Numbered from the stretch's first letter, positions 24,486 through 37,706 are shown. The stretch: DNA of 64,000 nucleotides from Halichoerus grypus (GCF_964656455.1 NC_135716.1:107912389-107976388), one strand, 5' to 3'. A program made the numbers and translations. The notes: generated by a model from the letters alone, not told the origin.

Positions 24486-25443
24486 GGTAAGGATATAACT
24501 TATTGAGGGAACTAGCACATGTATGTATGTAGTAGGGTTGTGTATGCATATGTTTATTAAGTGGGGGGCTTGAGTAGCTTGTATTGAGGACAAGGGAAGC
24601 AGGAGTTCATCCAGGTCAGTTAAAATGACTGTTAGAGGGAGCATTGAGGACCAAGTGAGTCTAGAAAGCCCAAATTTGTGAAGGCCTCAATCTAAGTTGT
24701 GAACCTGTCTTCAGCTTTAGATCCTAGGCCCCGCTATATGAATAGAGAAATCTGATTAATAAGACTTCATTAACAGTGTAGGAAAACACATACTACTAAA
24801 CAATTGATGTTTACAGTAAGTTTTGGAGAGACTTGCCATTTAGATTCTGTCTACTCTTTAAAGAATCCCACCTCTCTAAAGCATGATAGTAGTGTTTCAA
24901 GGAGCTCACGATCATCATTTTGTATTTAACATATTCTATACCTCTGATGATATTAACTCATGGATGTTAGATCATAAAAGTCCTATAGACATTTGTTAGG
25001 CCAATCATGATTTTCAAGATAAAAGCATCAGTGCTCAGAGTCCTTAAGGTAGTTAAAGGTAGAGCCTATTTTAGGAACTCAGTTCTTCCAATCTAAATCA
25101 GTGTTTCTCCCATGGTACTGTACTGGTTTTCTTCTATTCACTGAATCTTTTTAGTGCTTTTTTTCCTAGAGATAAAATCTCCAAATAATTACAAGCATTA
25201 TTTGTTGTCAATGTTTTTAAAACTATGCAGCATTTCCTATGTTTCCAAGATAGAATATTTTAGTTTCTTGGCAACTGCATTAATTAATTATAGTAATTCT
25301 ATTTATAAGAAATTTTACCTCCTAAATGGTTAAATGATTTATTCAAAGTCAGACTTAAATCAGTGGCAATACTGGATTACTCTCCAGGATTTTTAAATGT
25401 ATTTTTATATATTAAGTTTCACTTTTAAATCTAAGAATTTTTC
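24486..25443. other. Unique AT-rich sequence
   Basis: No gene or recognisable repeat was seen. The open frame at 24414-24644 has no family resemblance. Confidence 0.6.
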
Positions 25444-25628
25444 GGGGCACCTGTGTGGCTCAGTAGGTTAAGCCTTTGACTTTGGCTCAGGTTGTGATCC
25501 TGGGTCTTGGGATTGAGCCTGCATGGGGCTTCTGGCTCCGTGGGGAGTCTGCTTCTCTGTCTTCCTCTGCCCCTCCCCCTGCTTATGCTCTCTCTCTCTC
25601 TCTCTCTCTCTCTCAATAATAAACATTT
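25444..25628 (+). mobile_element. Can-SINE
   Basis: ggggcacctgtgtggctcag head, a (TC)n run of about 26 nt at 25588-25614 and an aataataaac tail. It is moderately diverged. Confidence 0.93.
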
Positions 25629-28600
25629 TCTAGATGGAAAAAAATATAATTGAATTAAATAAATGTAGTAAATTAGAGGCCACGAAGTCTTCAGTTTATA
25701 TAAATAGACTTCAGTATAAAATTAAAAGTCTAAATAAATTTTTAGTTAGGAAGTATTTGTTTACTTTTAAGTTCAATTAATCATTTTTGAACTATTTCTT
25801 ATTTAATCAGTTGAAAGAAGGAAGAGACTCTAGTTTAATACAATTATCTACAAGGGAAAAATGCCCTGCATTTTGTCCTTTCTTCCCCACTGATCTTAGA
25901 AATTATATGTTCATTTTAAATTCTGTTATTTCAAACTAGTAGTCTTTTTAGGCCTCACAAATTTTTGCAACATCAAATACAAATGTAATGGAACTAAACT
26001 ATACTTCATAAGGAAAGGTTTAGAAATTGACAAAAGAATTTGCACATGCCTTTAGGTACAAAAACAACATTTAGGTGAACAAACAGAAATCCTATTCTAT
26101 TTCCAATATTTTGGTAAACATCTTCTGATTTTTGAAACGTTAGATTCCTCCATTTAAGAAAAGTACTTTAAAAGTAATAGATACCAGCACACAAATTGTT
26201 TATTTAATTATGCTTTTTTAAAAAAGTAGTTTCCATCTGAGAAATTAGCAGAAATGAAGAGACTTTGTATACACAAAAGGATATTTTTTTGAAACAAAAC
26301 AGTATATAAGATTTTGAGTTACCAGTGAACAGTTTTAAAAGAGATATGCATTTGTTCTTATTTTAGTAAGTGATTTGTCCTAACATTTTCATGGATATAT
26401 CAAGTATTAGACTTGGCAGCAGTAAATCATGGTTGTTATAATAATCACAACTGCCAAAATAACTTCACAGTCAAGTTAATTCCAAACTGGAAAACATTTT
26501 TATACTGCACATAATATTATCTCTTACCACTGTTAAATAAATGGCTGAAAATCATCCATAATCATAGATTTTTGAGTTAATATGTATTGTGTTCAAATCT
26601 TTTATTATCACTACACAGCTAAAATGTGTGATATGTAGGATATGGCAAACTTCCTGATGTATCTACAGTAAATAAATGAAGATACACATATGATAAAAGT
26701 TGCATTACACAGAGTACTTACCCTCAGAGAATTTTAAATTGAAATTTATATTAAAAAATAAATATAATAAGTAATAAAACTTCTGTGATTGACTGATAGG
26801 CATTCCCCAAGAGTTATATGAATAAATTTGAACCCCAGAGTTAAAGCAGGATTTTAGCACTGAGTGATTTCCTATGATAAAATAGGTTTCCTGAGATTTA
26901 ACTTGAGAATAAATGAAATTTCTAGCAGCTTCATTACAGCAATAAGACAACTTTAAGACAGTGCTTCTTGAAATTATAATCATGTTTGTGAATTTCAAAT
27001 AAAGCTCATGTTGAAAATGCCTCAAGGTCATGATTATATCTTTTCCTTTAAAGTAGTTTTAAAGATTGGATGAAAACCTGAAAGTCTGTAATCTGAATGC
27101 TGTTTTGATGCCATAATATATATTTTTAAATATAATACCCTGGGAAAAACAAAATGCTGAGTAGGACAACCGCAAAGTCTCCAAACATTTTTTAAATCAG
27201 ATCACTAATAACAACAACTAAGTACTGCAAGTAGTCAGTAACTGTAAGAAATGCACAGTTACTATCCCTCCTTACTGGTTCGAAAAGTATGGAGTAACTA
27301 ATGGTGTGAAATGCTTATTACAAACTTGACAGCTAAACAGATATGTATCAAGAACTGGCACAAAAATGATAAACTGAACCATAGAAAAGACATTTTGAAG
27401 CAATTACTAATCAGGAAAAGATTCTAATAAATCAATCAGCATTAAGGTTGCTCTTCATCAGCTAGATTCATGGTATTGCAAATTATTTACATTTTTAAAT
27501 GGCTCACCTGGCTTAGCAATGATATTCAAATAATTTCCATAATGTCTCCTGACAAGGACATCTTAGAAAATTGCTTATTTAACTCAGATTCTAATGGAAC
27601 AAGGAGAGTGTGGGGGAAAAAATGAAAGGAGAAAACCCCACTAAACCAGATAAGAGGAAAATATAAAGAAAAAAATGCCAAATCTAAATGAATAAAATTT
27701 TAAGTATCAGCAAATATAGATTCAGCCTATCTACCTAGAATGTAGGTATACATATAGAATTGTGTAATTTCCTTATGATAGTATATCTACAAGTAATTTA
27801 CATCACTACAGAGTAAGCACTGATAGTCTAAGCCCTTTTTCATACACTTGGTACAAACCACATAGTACATAGGCCTGTTTGTATTTTGTGACCTTTCTGA
27901 TTAGGATATATTTAGGTCTCAAAGCAGAACAATAGAAGTAACAATACATCATTAACCTTACTTTCCAAAAAAAAAAATAGTAACTTTTCTGTTCTTGAAA
28001 AGCCTCTAAGGTGAAACTGTGTCTGGCATTATATAGGAAGTTCCATGGAGCATTCAAATTTTTCCCTGTGGTGGAATTTCATTATATTATACACTTTGCC
28101 AGAAATTACTTTCCAAATTACTCTCTGTGCTGAATTGAAGAGAGAGTGCATAAGCAAAGAAAGACAAGTGCTTCCAAGGTAAGAGAGCAAAGAGAGGGGA
28201 AAAGTTCTTGAGCAAATACTCATACTATTTTCTTCTGCTGGGCTCTTAGAAGCATATGAAATTTGACTCAATCCCAGCCCTCCATGGGCACACAATTTAT
28301 TTGGACAGAGAGGACCAATAGAACAGATAAAAATAAAAATCTCTTCCAACTCTCTATAGATGATCTTATCCACTCCTATTGCTTAAACTGTTATATATAG
28401 TGTATGGCCAAAAGACTTCCAGGATATAATCTCAACTCCTACTTCTTTTCTGTGCGTCATATATGCTTTTACAATGTAAATGGGTATTTTGAAAGTTCTT
28501 TTAACTGATGGTATAAAACCACACTACAAGAGCTAATTCTTTTCCTACTTTTTTAATACAAATAATAGCATAACAGTCTGATTGTCAACTCTTCCTTTTC

Positions 28601-28803
28601 CTTCACATCCTTTCATTTAATTGGTTCCCCAACCCATCTCTGAAAATCTCTTCAAATTCTTTCCATTTCTACCGCCTAACTTTACAGCATGATATTTGTC
28701 CTACACTGTTCGAAGAGTTTTCCCAAATGATCTCAATTACTCCAGGCTTTCTTCATTGCAATCCATCCTCATCATTCCTACTGGCATCTAATACAAATCT
28801 AAT
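25629..28803. other. Gene-free AT-rich sequence
   Basis: About 3.2 kb without a recognised SINE or L1. 28600-28800 is CT-rich and resembles a decayed L2 segment. No coding signal was seen. Confidence 0.55.
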
Positions 28804-29774
28804 CACATAGAGCCCCTTTAAAAATTACTTTTAATTTAAAAAATAATTTATTGAAATATAGTTGACACATAATGTTATATTAGTTGTAGATGTACAACAT
28901 AGTGATTTTACAACTCTATATGTTATGATATTCTTACCCCAAGTGTGGGTACCATTTGTCACCATACGATGCTGTTATAATACCATTGACTGTATTGCCT
29001 GTGCTGTATCTTATATCTCCATGACTGGAACCCAGTATTTCCCACTCCTGTCACCAATTTTGCCCATCCCCCTCCCTTCTGGCACCATTAGTTCTCTGTA
29101 TTTATGTGTCTGTTTCTGCATTTTTTTTGTTTATTCCCTTTTTTTGTTAGATTTCACATAAAAGTAAAATCATATGGTATTTGTTTTTCTCTGTATGATT
29201 CATTTCACTTAGCATAATACCCTCTAGGTCCATCCATGTTGACACAAATGGCAAGATCTCATTCTTTTTTTTTTATGTCTGAGAAATATTCCATTGTGTG
29301 TGTGTGTATGTGTGTCTCACATCTTCTTTATTCATTCATCTCTCTGTGGATACCTGTGTTGCTTCCATATCTTGGGTATTATAAATAATGCTGCAATAAA
29401 CATAGGGGTGCATATATCTTTTCATAATAGTGTTTGTATTTCCTTTGATTAAATATCCAGTAGTGGAATTACTGGATCATATATTTCTATGTTTATTTTT
29501 TGGGCACATCTCCATACTGTTTTCCACAGTGTCTGCACCAGTTTGCATTCCCACCAGAGATGCATGATGGGAATTCCTTTCTCTCCACATTTTCAACACT
29601 TGTTATTTCTTGTCTTTTTGATACCAGCCATTCTGAAAGGTGTAAGATGATATCTCATTATGCTTTTGATTTGCATTTCCCTGATGATTAGTGATGTTGA
29701 CATCTTTTTATGTGTCTGTTGGCCAACTGTATGTCTTCTGAAGAAAAATGTCTATTCAGGTCTCTGCCCTTTTT

Positions 29775-29776
<2 letters not shown>

Positions 29777-29814
<38 letters not shown>

Positions 29815-29993
29815 TTTTATTTATTTATTTGAGAGAGAGAATGAGAGACAGAGAGCATGAGAGGGAGGAGGGTCAGAGGGAGAAGCAGACTCCCTGCCGA
29901 GCAGGGAGCCCGATGCGGGACTCGATCCCGGGACTCCAGGATCATGACCTGAGCCGAAGGCAGTCGCTTAACCAACTGAGCCACCCAGGCGCC
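29777..29993 (-). mobile_element. Can-SINE in L1-E
   Basis: It has an A tail of more than 30 nt (T run on this strand) and ends ccacccaggcgcc. The ctctgcccttttttc duplication lies at 29762-29776 and 29994-30008. The long uninterrupted tail and close match to consensus suggest a young insertion. Confidence 0.97.
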
Positions 29994-30689
29994 CTCTGCC
30001 CTTTTTTCAATTGAATTATTGGGGGTTTTTTTTGGGTTGAGTTGTATGAGTTCTTTATACATTTTGGATATTAATCCCTTATCACATATATCATTTACAA
30101 ATATCTTCTGCATTCAGCAGGTAGCCTTTTTGTTTTGTTGATGGTTTCCTTTACTAATCAAAAGCTTTTTATTTTGGTATAGTCTTAATACTTTAGTTTT
30201 TATTTCCCTTGCCCAAGGAGACATCTAGAAAAATGTTGTTAAGGCTGATGTCAGAGAGATTACTACCCATGTTTTCCCTTAGGAGTTTTATGGTTTCAGA
30301 TTTCACTTTTAGTCTTTAATCCATTTTGAGTTTATTTTTGTGTATGGTGTATGGTGTATTTTTGCATGTTGCTGTCCAGTTTTTCCAGTACCATTTGTTC
30401 AAAAGACTGTCTTTTGCTCATTGTATATTCTTGCCTCATTTGTTGTAATTGACAATATATGCATCAGTTTATTTTTGGGCTCTCTATTCTGTTCTATTGA
30501 TCTATGTGTTTGTTTTTGTGTCAGTATCATACTGTTTTGATTAATATAGCTTTGTAGTATATCTTGAATTCTGAGATTGTGATACCTCAGCTTCATTCTT
30601 TTCAGGCTTGCATTTGGCTATTTGAGGTCTTTTGTGGTTCCATACAAATTTTAGGGTTAATTTTCTGGTTTTGTGCAAAATGCTATTGG

Positions 30690-30887
30690 GGGGTGCCTGG
30701 ATGGCTCAGTCACTTGGGTGGCCAACTCTTGATTTTGGCTCAGGTCATGCATGATCTTAGGGATATGGGATCGAGCCCTGTGTCAGGCTCTGCACTGGGT
30801 GTGGAGACTGCTTGGGATTCTCGTTCTCTCTCCCTCTGCCCCTCCCCCCCCCATGCATATGCTGTCTCCAAAAAAAAAAAAAAAAAA
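30690..30887 (+). mobile_element. Can-SINE in L1-E
   Basis: gggtgcctggatggctcagt head, a 23-nt A tail, and an aaaatgctattgg duplication at 30677-30689 and 30888-30900. Confidence 0.96.
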
Positions 30888-33121
30888 AAAATGCTATTGG
30901 TATTTTGAAAGGGATTGCATTAAATCTGTAGATTGCTTTGGGTGATGTGTACATTTTTATAATATGAATACTTCCAATCCAAGAGCATGGTGTATCTTTC
31001 CATTTGTTAGTGTTTTCGATTTCTTTCATCAATGTTTTATAGTTTTCAGAGTACAGGTCTTTCACCTTTTGATTAATTTTATTCCTAGATATTTTATTCT
31101 TTTTGGTGCAATTGTAAATGAGATTGGTTTTTGTTTTTTTCTTTATGCTACCTTGTTATTAGTGTATAGAAAAACAACAGATTTCTGAATATTAATTTTG
31201 TATCTGGCAACTGTACTGAATTTATTTATTACTTCTATCAGGTTTTTTGGTGGAGTCTTTAGCGCTTTCTATGTATATTATCACGTCATCTGCAAATAGT
31301 GACAGTTTTACTTTTGCCTTGTCAAGTTTAATGATATTTATTTGTTTTTCTTGTCTGACTGCTGTGGCTAGGACTTCAAGTACTATGTAAAATAAAAGTG
31401 GTAAGAGTGGACATCCTTGTCTTGTTCCTGACCTTTGAAGAAAAACTCTACCTTTCACCTTTGAAGATGATATAAGCTGTGAGTTCATCATATATGGACT
31501 TTATTATGTTGAGGTGCATTCCCTCTAAAACCACTTTGTTGAAAGTTTTTATTATGAATGGATGTTGAATTTTGTGAAGTCTTTTCTGCGTCTATTGAGA
31601 TGATCATCTCATTTTTATCCTTCATTTTGTTTAATGTATTATGTTGATTAATGTGCAATCATTGAACTGTCCTTGCATCCTCAGAATAAATCTCACTTGA
31701 TTGTGTGAATGATCCTTTTAATGTATTGTTGAATGTGGTTTGTTTATATTTTGTTGCAGATCCCTGAATCTAGTTTATCAGGGATATTGGCTTGTAATTT
31801 TCTCTTTTTGTACTATCTTTGTCTGGGTTTGGTATTATGGTAATTCTGTCCTTGTAGAATATATATGGAAATTTTCCTTCCTCTTCAGTTTTTTTGGTTT
31901 GTTTGAATACTTTGATGAGAGTAAGTATTAACTCTTCTTTAAATGTTTGGTAGAATTCACTTGTGAAGCCACCTGGTCCTAGAATTTTGTTTTTTGTGGA
32001 TTATTTTATTACTGACTCAATTTTGTTACTAGTAATCATTCTGCTCAGATTTTCTATTTCTTCCTGATTCAGTTTTGGAGAATTGTATGTTCCTAGGAAT
32101 TTATCCATTTCTTCTGGGTTGTCCAATTAGTTGGCATATACTTTTTCATAGTAATGTCTTATAATCCTTTGTATTTCTGTGGTATTGATTTTTACTTCTC
32201 TTCCTTTCTGATTTTATTTATTTATGTTCTGTCTTTTTTTTTCTTGATATGTCTGGCTAAAGTTTTATTAGTCTTTTTTTCAGAGAACCAGATCTTGGTT
32301 TCATTAATCTTTTCTATTTTTTTTATTCTCTATATCATTTATTTCTGCTCTGATATTCACTATTTCCTTATTTATATTAACTTTGGGTTTCCTTTGTTTT
32401 TCTTTTTCTAGTTCCCTTATGTGTAAGATTAGATTGTTTAATCAAGATTTTTCTTGTTTCTTGAGGTGGGACTGTATTGCTATAAATTTCCCTCTTAGAA
32501 CTGATTTTGCCATGTCCCAAGATTTTGTACCATTGTGCTTTTATTTTCATTTGTCTCCATGTATTTTTTTAAATTTTTTCTTTGATTTATTGGCTGACCC
32601 ATTGGTTGTTTAGCAGCATGTTGTTTAGCATGTTGTGTGTTTTTTCCAGGTTTTTTTTTTCTTATAATTAATTTGTAGGTTTATATCCTTGTGGTCAAAA
32701 AGATACTTGAAATGGTTTCTATCTTCTTAAATTTGTTGAGACTGTCATTGCGGTGCAGTCTAACATGTGATCTGTCCTGGAGAATGTTCCATTTACACTT
32801 GATAATAACATGTATTCTGTTATTTTTGGATGGAAAGTTCTGTATATTTCTGTTAGATCCACTTGTCCAGTGCATCATTCAAAGACACTGTTTCCTTATT
32901 GATTTTTTTGTCTGCATGATTTATCCATTGATGTAAGTGGGGTGTTAAAATCCTCTACTATTACTCTCCATTTATTCACTTATGTCTATTAAATTTGCTT
33001 TATGTATTTAGGTGCTCCAGTGTTGGGTGCATACATATATACAGTTGTTTTATCTTCTTGAAGTGATCCCTTTATCATTTTGTAGTGCCATTCTTTGTCT
33101 CTTTTTACAGTCTTTGTTTTA

Positions 33122-33320
33122 TTTTTATTTTTTTAAAAAGATTTTATTTATTTATTTGACAGAGAGATAGCGAGAGCAGGAACACAAGCAGGGGGAATGG
33201 GAGAGGGAGAAGCAGGCTTCTTGCCGAGCAGGGAGCCCGATGTGGGACTCGATCCCAGGACCCTGGGATCATGACCTGAGCCGAAGGCAGACGCTTAATG
33301 ACTGAGCCACCCAGGCACCC
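33122..33320 (-). mobile_element. Can-SINE in L1-E
   Basis: Full-length element with a perfect 16-bp duplication, tacagtctttgtttta, at 33106-33121 and 33321-33336. Confidence 0.97.
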
Positions 33321-33470
33321 TACAGTCTTTGTTTTAAAGTTTATTTGTCTGACACAACTATTGCAACTCTGGGTTTTTGTTTTGTTTTATTTTTTGTTTT
33401 TTGTTTTTTTGCTTCCATTTACATGGAATATCTTTTTCTGTCCCTTCAATTTCAGTCTGTATGTGTCTTT

Positions 33471-34897
33471 TCTGTTTTTTATTTAAATTCAATTATGTAT
33501 TATTGGTTTCAGAGGTAGAGGTCAGTGATTCATCAGTCTTATACAATATACAGTGTTCATTACATCATGTGCCCTCCTTAATGTCCATCACCCAGTTCCC
33601 CCTTCCCCCCTCACCCCCCTCCAGCAACCCTCAGTTTGTTTCCTATGATTAAGAGTCTCTTATGGTTTGTCTCTCTCTCTCTGATTTTGTCTTTTTATTT
33701 TTCCCTCTCTTCCCCTATGATCCTGTTTTGTTTGTTAAATCCCACACGAGTGAGATCATATGATAATTGTCTTTCTCTGATTGACTTATTTCACTTAGCA
33801 TAATACTCTCTAGTTCCATCCACATTGTTGCAAATGGCAAGATTTCATTTTTTGATGGCTGAGTAGTATTCTCTATTCATTCAGCTGTCGATGGACATCT
33901 GGGTTCTTTCCATAGTGTGGCTATTGTGGACATTGCTGCTATAAACATTGGGGTGTAGATGTCCCTTTGGATTACTACATTTATATCTTTGGGGTAAATA
34001 CCCAGTAGTGCAATTGTTGTGTTGTTGGGTAGCTCTATTTTCAACTTTTTGAGGAACTTCCATATTGTTTTCCAGAGTGGCTGCACCAGCTTGCATTCCC
34101 ACCAACAATGTGAGAGGGTTCCCTTTCTCTGCATCCTCACCAACATCTGTTGTTTCCTGACTTGTTAATTTTAGCCATTCTGACTGGTGTGAGATGGTAT
34201 CTCATTGTGTATTTCCCTGATGCCAAGGCATGTGGAACACTTTTTCATGTGTCTATTGGTCATTTGTATGTCTTCTTTGGAGAAATGTCTGTTCATGTCT
34301 TCTGCCCATTTCTTGATGGGATTATTTGTTCTTTGGGTGTTCAGTTTGATAAGTTCTGTATAGATTTTGGATACTAGCCCCTTATCTGGTGACAGCACAA
34401 TTCCAGACTTTAAGCTCTATACAAAGCTGTAATCATCAAGACAGTATGGTACTGGCACAAAAACAGACACATAGATCAATGGAACAGAATAGAGAGCCCA
34501 GACATGGACCCTCAACTCTATGGTCAACTAATCTTCGACAAAACAGGAAAAAACATCCAATGGAAAAGACAGTTTCTTCAACAAATGGTGTTGGGAGAAT
34601 TGGACAGCCACAAGCAGAAGAATGAAACTGGACCATTTCCTTGCACCATACAAAAAGATAGACTCAAAATGGATGAAAGACCTAAACATGAGACAGGAAT
34701 CCATCAAAATCCTAGAGGAAAACACAGGGAGCAACCTCTGTTACCTTGGTCACAACAACTTCTTGCTAGACACATCTCCAAAGGCAAGGGAAACAAAGGT
34801 AAAAATAAACTATTGGGACTTCATCAAGATAAAGGAAGTAGTGGGCAAAACCAAAAGACAACTGATAGAATGGGAGATGATATTTGCAAATGACATA
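33471..34897 (-). mobile_element. L1-F: nested L1 with 5' inversion (twin priming)
   Basis: 33471-34390 is antisense L1: the 3'UTR plus the ORF2 C-terminus ([26 protein letters not shown]). 34391-34897 is sense-oriented ORF2 from just upstream ([34 protein letters not shown]). The halves meet head-to-head. A perfect 19-bp duplication, tcagtctgtatgtgtcttt, lies at 33452-33470 and 34898-34916. The conservation of the ORF2 reading frame suggests it is younger than its host L1-E. Confidence 0.97.
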
Positions 34898-36595
34898 TCA
34901 GTCTGTATGTGTCTTTAGGTCTGAAGTGAGTTTCTTATAAGAAGCATATAAATAGATCTTTTTTTTTTTTATCCAGTCTGTCCCCCTACATATTTTGATT
35001 GAAGTATTTAGACCATATACATTTAAAGTAATTATTGAAAGGTATGTACTTACTGCCATTTTTGTCATTGTTTTCTGCTTGTTTTTGTTGTTTATTCCTT
35101 TCTTGTGCTCTTCTCTTGTCATTTAATGGCTTTTTTTTTTTTTTTTTTTTTAGTGTTATACTTGGATTCCTTTCTCTTTATTGTTTATCTATTATAGGTT
35201 TTTGGATAGTGGTCACCATTAGGTTCATATATGATATCCTAAGTATATAGCCGTCCTTATTAAGTTGATGGTCACTGAATTTCAAACACATTCTAAAATA
35301 ATTTCATTTTTATTTTCCCCTCCAGATTTTATGTATGTGTTGTCATATTTTACATCTTTTTATTTAGTGAGTCCCCTTAACTAATTTTTTAGATATAATT
35401 GATTTTACTACTTTTTTTTTTAACCTTCCTATTAGCTTTATAAGTGATTGCTACACTATCTTTCCTGTATGTTGCTTTTACTCATGGCATTTTTTCCTTT
35501 CCTAATTTTCTTATTTCTTAATTATAGCCTTTCCTTTTCCACTTTAAGAAGTCCCTTTAACATTTCTTGCAGTGCTGGTTTGGTGATGATAAAATCCTTT
35601 TTTTTTTTTTTTGGTTTGGGAAACTCTTTAATTCATCTTCAATTCTGAATAACTTTACCAGGAAGAATATTCTTGCTTTTTTTTTTTTTTTTCTTGCAGC
35701 ACTTTGGGGATGCTGGTCTGCAGTTTCTGTTGAAAGATCAGCAGATAACCTAATGGGATTTCCCTTGTATGTAACTAGTTGCTTCTCTCTTGCTGCTTTA
35801 AAAACTCTCTCTTTAATCTTTGACATTTTAATGATTACATGGTGTAGGGACCTTCTTAGATTCATCTTATTTGGAGCTGTTTCTTTGAACCTGGATATCT
35901 GTTTCTTTCCACAGATTAGGGAAGTTTCCAATTATTATTTCTTCCAGTAAGTTTTCTGCCCCTTTCTCTTTTCTCCTTCTTTGATCCCTATAATGCGAAT
36001 GTTTTTTTTGCTTGATGTTGCCCAAGAGATCCCCTATTTTATCCTCATTTTAAAAATTCTTTTTTCTTTTTGCTGTTCAGATTGGGTGCTTTCCATTACC
36101 TTGTTTTCCAGATCATCAATCCATTGTTCCACATTCCCTAATCTACTGTAAATTCCCTCTAGTGTATTTTTCATTCTTGTTATTGTATTCTTCAACTCTG
36201 ACAGTTTTTGGGTTTGTTTTTGATTTTCTATCTCTTTGTTGAAGTTCTCACTGAGTTCATCCACTTTTCTCTCCAATCTGGTGAGCATCTTTATGACCAT
36301 TACTTTGAACTCTTTCTCAGATAGATTGTTTATCTTGGTTTCATCTGGTTCTTTTTCTGAGTTCTTATCTTTCTTTCATTTGGAGCATATTTCTCTCTCC
36401 CCATTTTACTTGACTTTGTGTTTGTTTCTATGAATTAGGTGGAAAAGTTAGCTCTCCTAAACTTGAAGGAATGATCTTGTGTGTGGTCAGACCTTGAGTA
36501 GATTGTGTGCCTGGTGACTTTGGCTGGCTAGCTGGAGATGTAACTGCATAGGTTGGGATCCTAGGGTACTCTGGGCTGGGGTCTCCCTGGTGGAA

Positions 36596-36847
36596 TGGCT
36601 GGAGCTGAAGTGGGCACAGGTTGGGGTAGTCCCTATGCTCTCCAGGCAGGGGACGTACTGGCAGGACAGCTGAAGCTGAATTGGATATGAGCTGGTGGGT
36701 CCTGTGGCTCTCCATACAGAGGGGGCTTTACCAGGACAGCTGAAGCTTGGGGGCATGGGCGGGGGTGCTCCTAGGGCTTTCTGTGAAGAAAGCAACCTGG
36801 CAGGACAGCTGAGGCTGAAGTGGGTATAAGACAGGGGTTCCTGAGGC
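36596..36847 (-). repeat. L1-E 5'UTR tandem repeats, four units of about 65-70 bp
   Basis: 'acagctgaagctgaa' and variants recur with the shared 'agctga' at 36603, 36668, 36738 and 36807. Each unit also has a 'tcctg..gctctcc' block. They create open frames (for example 36428-36910) that are not genes. Confidence 0.88.
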
Positions 36848-37019
36848 CACAGAGCCCCAATTTAAATATTCACAACTTTTATCTATAAGGAAGACTAAAA
36901 TCCTCAGCATAAAAGAGGAAACTTACCAACTTTTCTAGACTTATCTCTTACCACTCCCCATCTCCCATATTATACTTCATCAATACTGTGTTATTCATAT
37001 GAGCTAAAGATAAAATATC

Positions 37020-37260
37020 TTTCCATTACTCTGTGCCTTTGCCTAAATCTTTCACCATACCTAGGATGCCTTCTTTATCCATTTCTCCTTCTGGCAAATG
37101 CTTACTTACCCTTCAGTTCTCTAGTCAAATGTTACATCCCTTGTGCCATTAATTTATCCTTTCCATGTATTCTCATAGCACAATTATATCTACATCTCTA
37201 TTATAATAATGGCAATGTGGGTTTTTTCTTTGCTAGACTGTGGGTCATTTTTGTAATTTT
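37020..37260 (+). repeat. Fossil LINE-2 fragment
   Basis: 'ctgtgcctttgcctaaatct', 'ccttctggcaaatgcttact' and 'tgctagactgtgggtcattt' follow L2 3'-region order with high divergence. Confidence 0.5.
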
Positions 37261-37380
37261 TGCTTGAATAGAACAAATTTGGCATGTGCAGTGATACAAA
37301 TAAACACTTGGTTCAGGGAGACAAATTACCAAATCTAGGCTGAGAAATCAGGTAAGAATTCCCAGTAACACAATTCCATT

Positions 37381-37575
37381 TTTTTTTTTTAAAGATTTTA
37401 TTTATTTATTTGACAGAGAGAATGAGAGAGAGAGCACATGAGAGGGGGGAGGGTCAGAGGGAGAAGTAGACTCCCTGCCGAGCAGGGAGCCCGATGCGGG
37501 ACTTGATCCCGGGACTCCAGGATCATGACCTGAGCTGAAGGCAGTCGCTTAACCAACTGAGCCACCCAGGCGCCC
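37381..37575 (-). mobile_element. Can-SINE
   Basis: Full-length element with a taacacaattccatt / taacacaattccgtt duplication at 37366-37380 and 37576-37590. Confidence 0.97.
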
Positions 37576-37609
37576 TAACACAATTCCGTTTTAAGAATAA
37601 ATACAAGTC

Positions 37610-37706
37610 GGGGTGCCTGGCTGGTTCAGTCAGTGGAGTACTCTTAATCTCAGGATTGTGCATTTGAGCCCCACGTTGGGTATAGAGATTACTTAAAAAA
37701 AATAAT
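37610..37706 (+). mobile_element. Short Can-SINE
   Basis: gggtgcctggctggttcagt to gagattacttaaaaaaa. An aataaatacaagtc / aataaagacaagtc duplication lies at 37596-37609 and 37707-37720. It sits only 34 bp from the previous SINE. Confidence 0.93.

Larger units (their letters stand above)
28823..36847 (-). mobile_element. LINE-1 copy E, near full length, with nested insertions
   Basis: The 3' end is at about 28823 (aataatttattgaaatatag). ORF2 RT fragments lie at 31222-31491 ([30 protein letters not shown]). ORF1 lies at 35557-36300 (KVDELSENFNKEIENQKQTQ, RLGNVEQWIDDLENKV). The 5'UTR has 69-bp tandem units and ends at about 36847 without the usual L1 start motif. Flanks cacatagagcccctttaaa (28804-28822) and cacagagccccaatttaaa (36848-36866) look like an aged target-site duplication. 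Nested inside are three Can-SINEs and L1-F. Confidence 0.92.

Noticed and set aside
34504..34893. 129-codon plus-strand frame
   Set aside because: It is the inverted ORF2 half of L1-F in partly shifted frame, not a host gene.
36428..36910. Pro/Ser-rich overlapping frames
   Set aside because: Produced by the L1-E 5'UTR tandem units.
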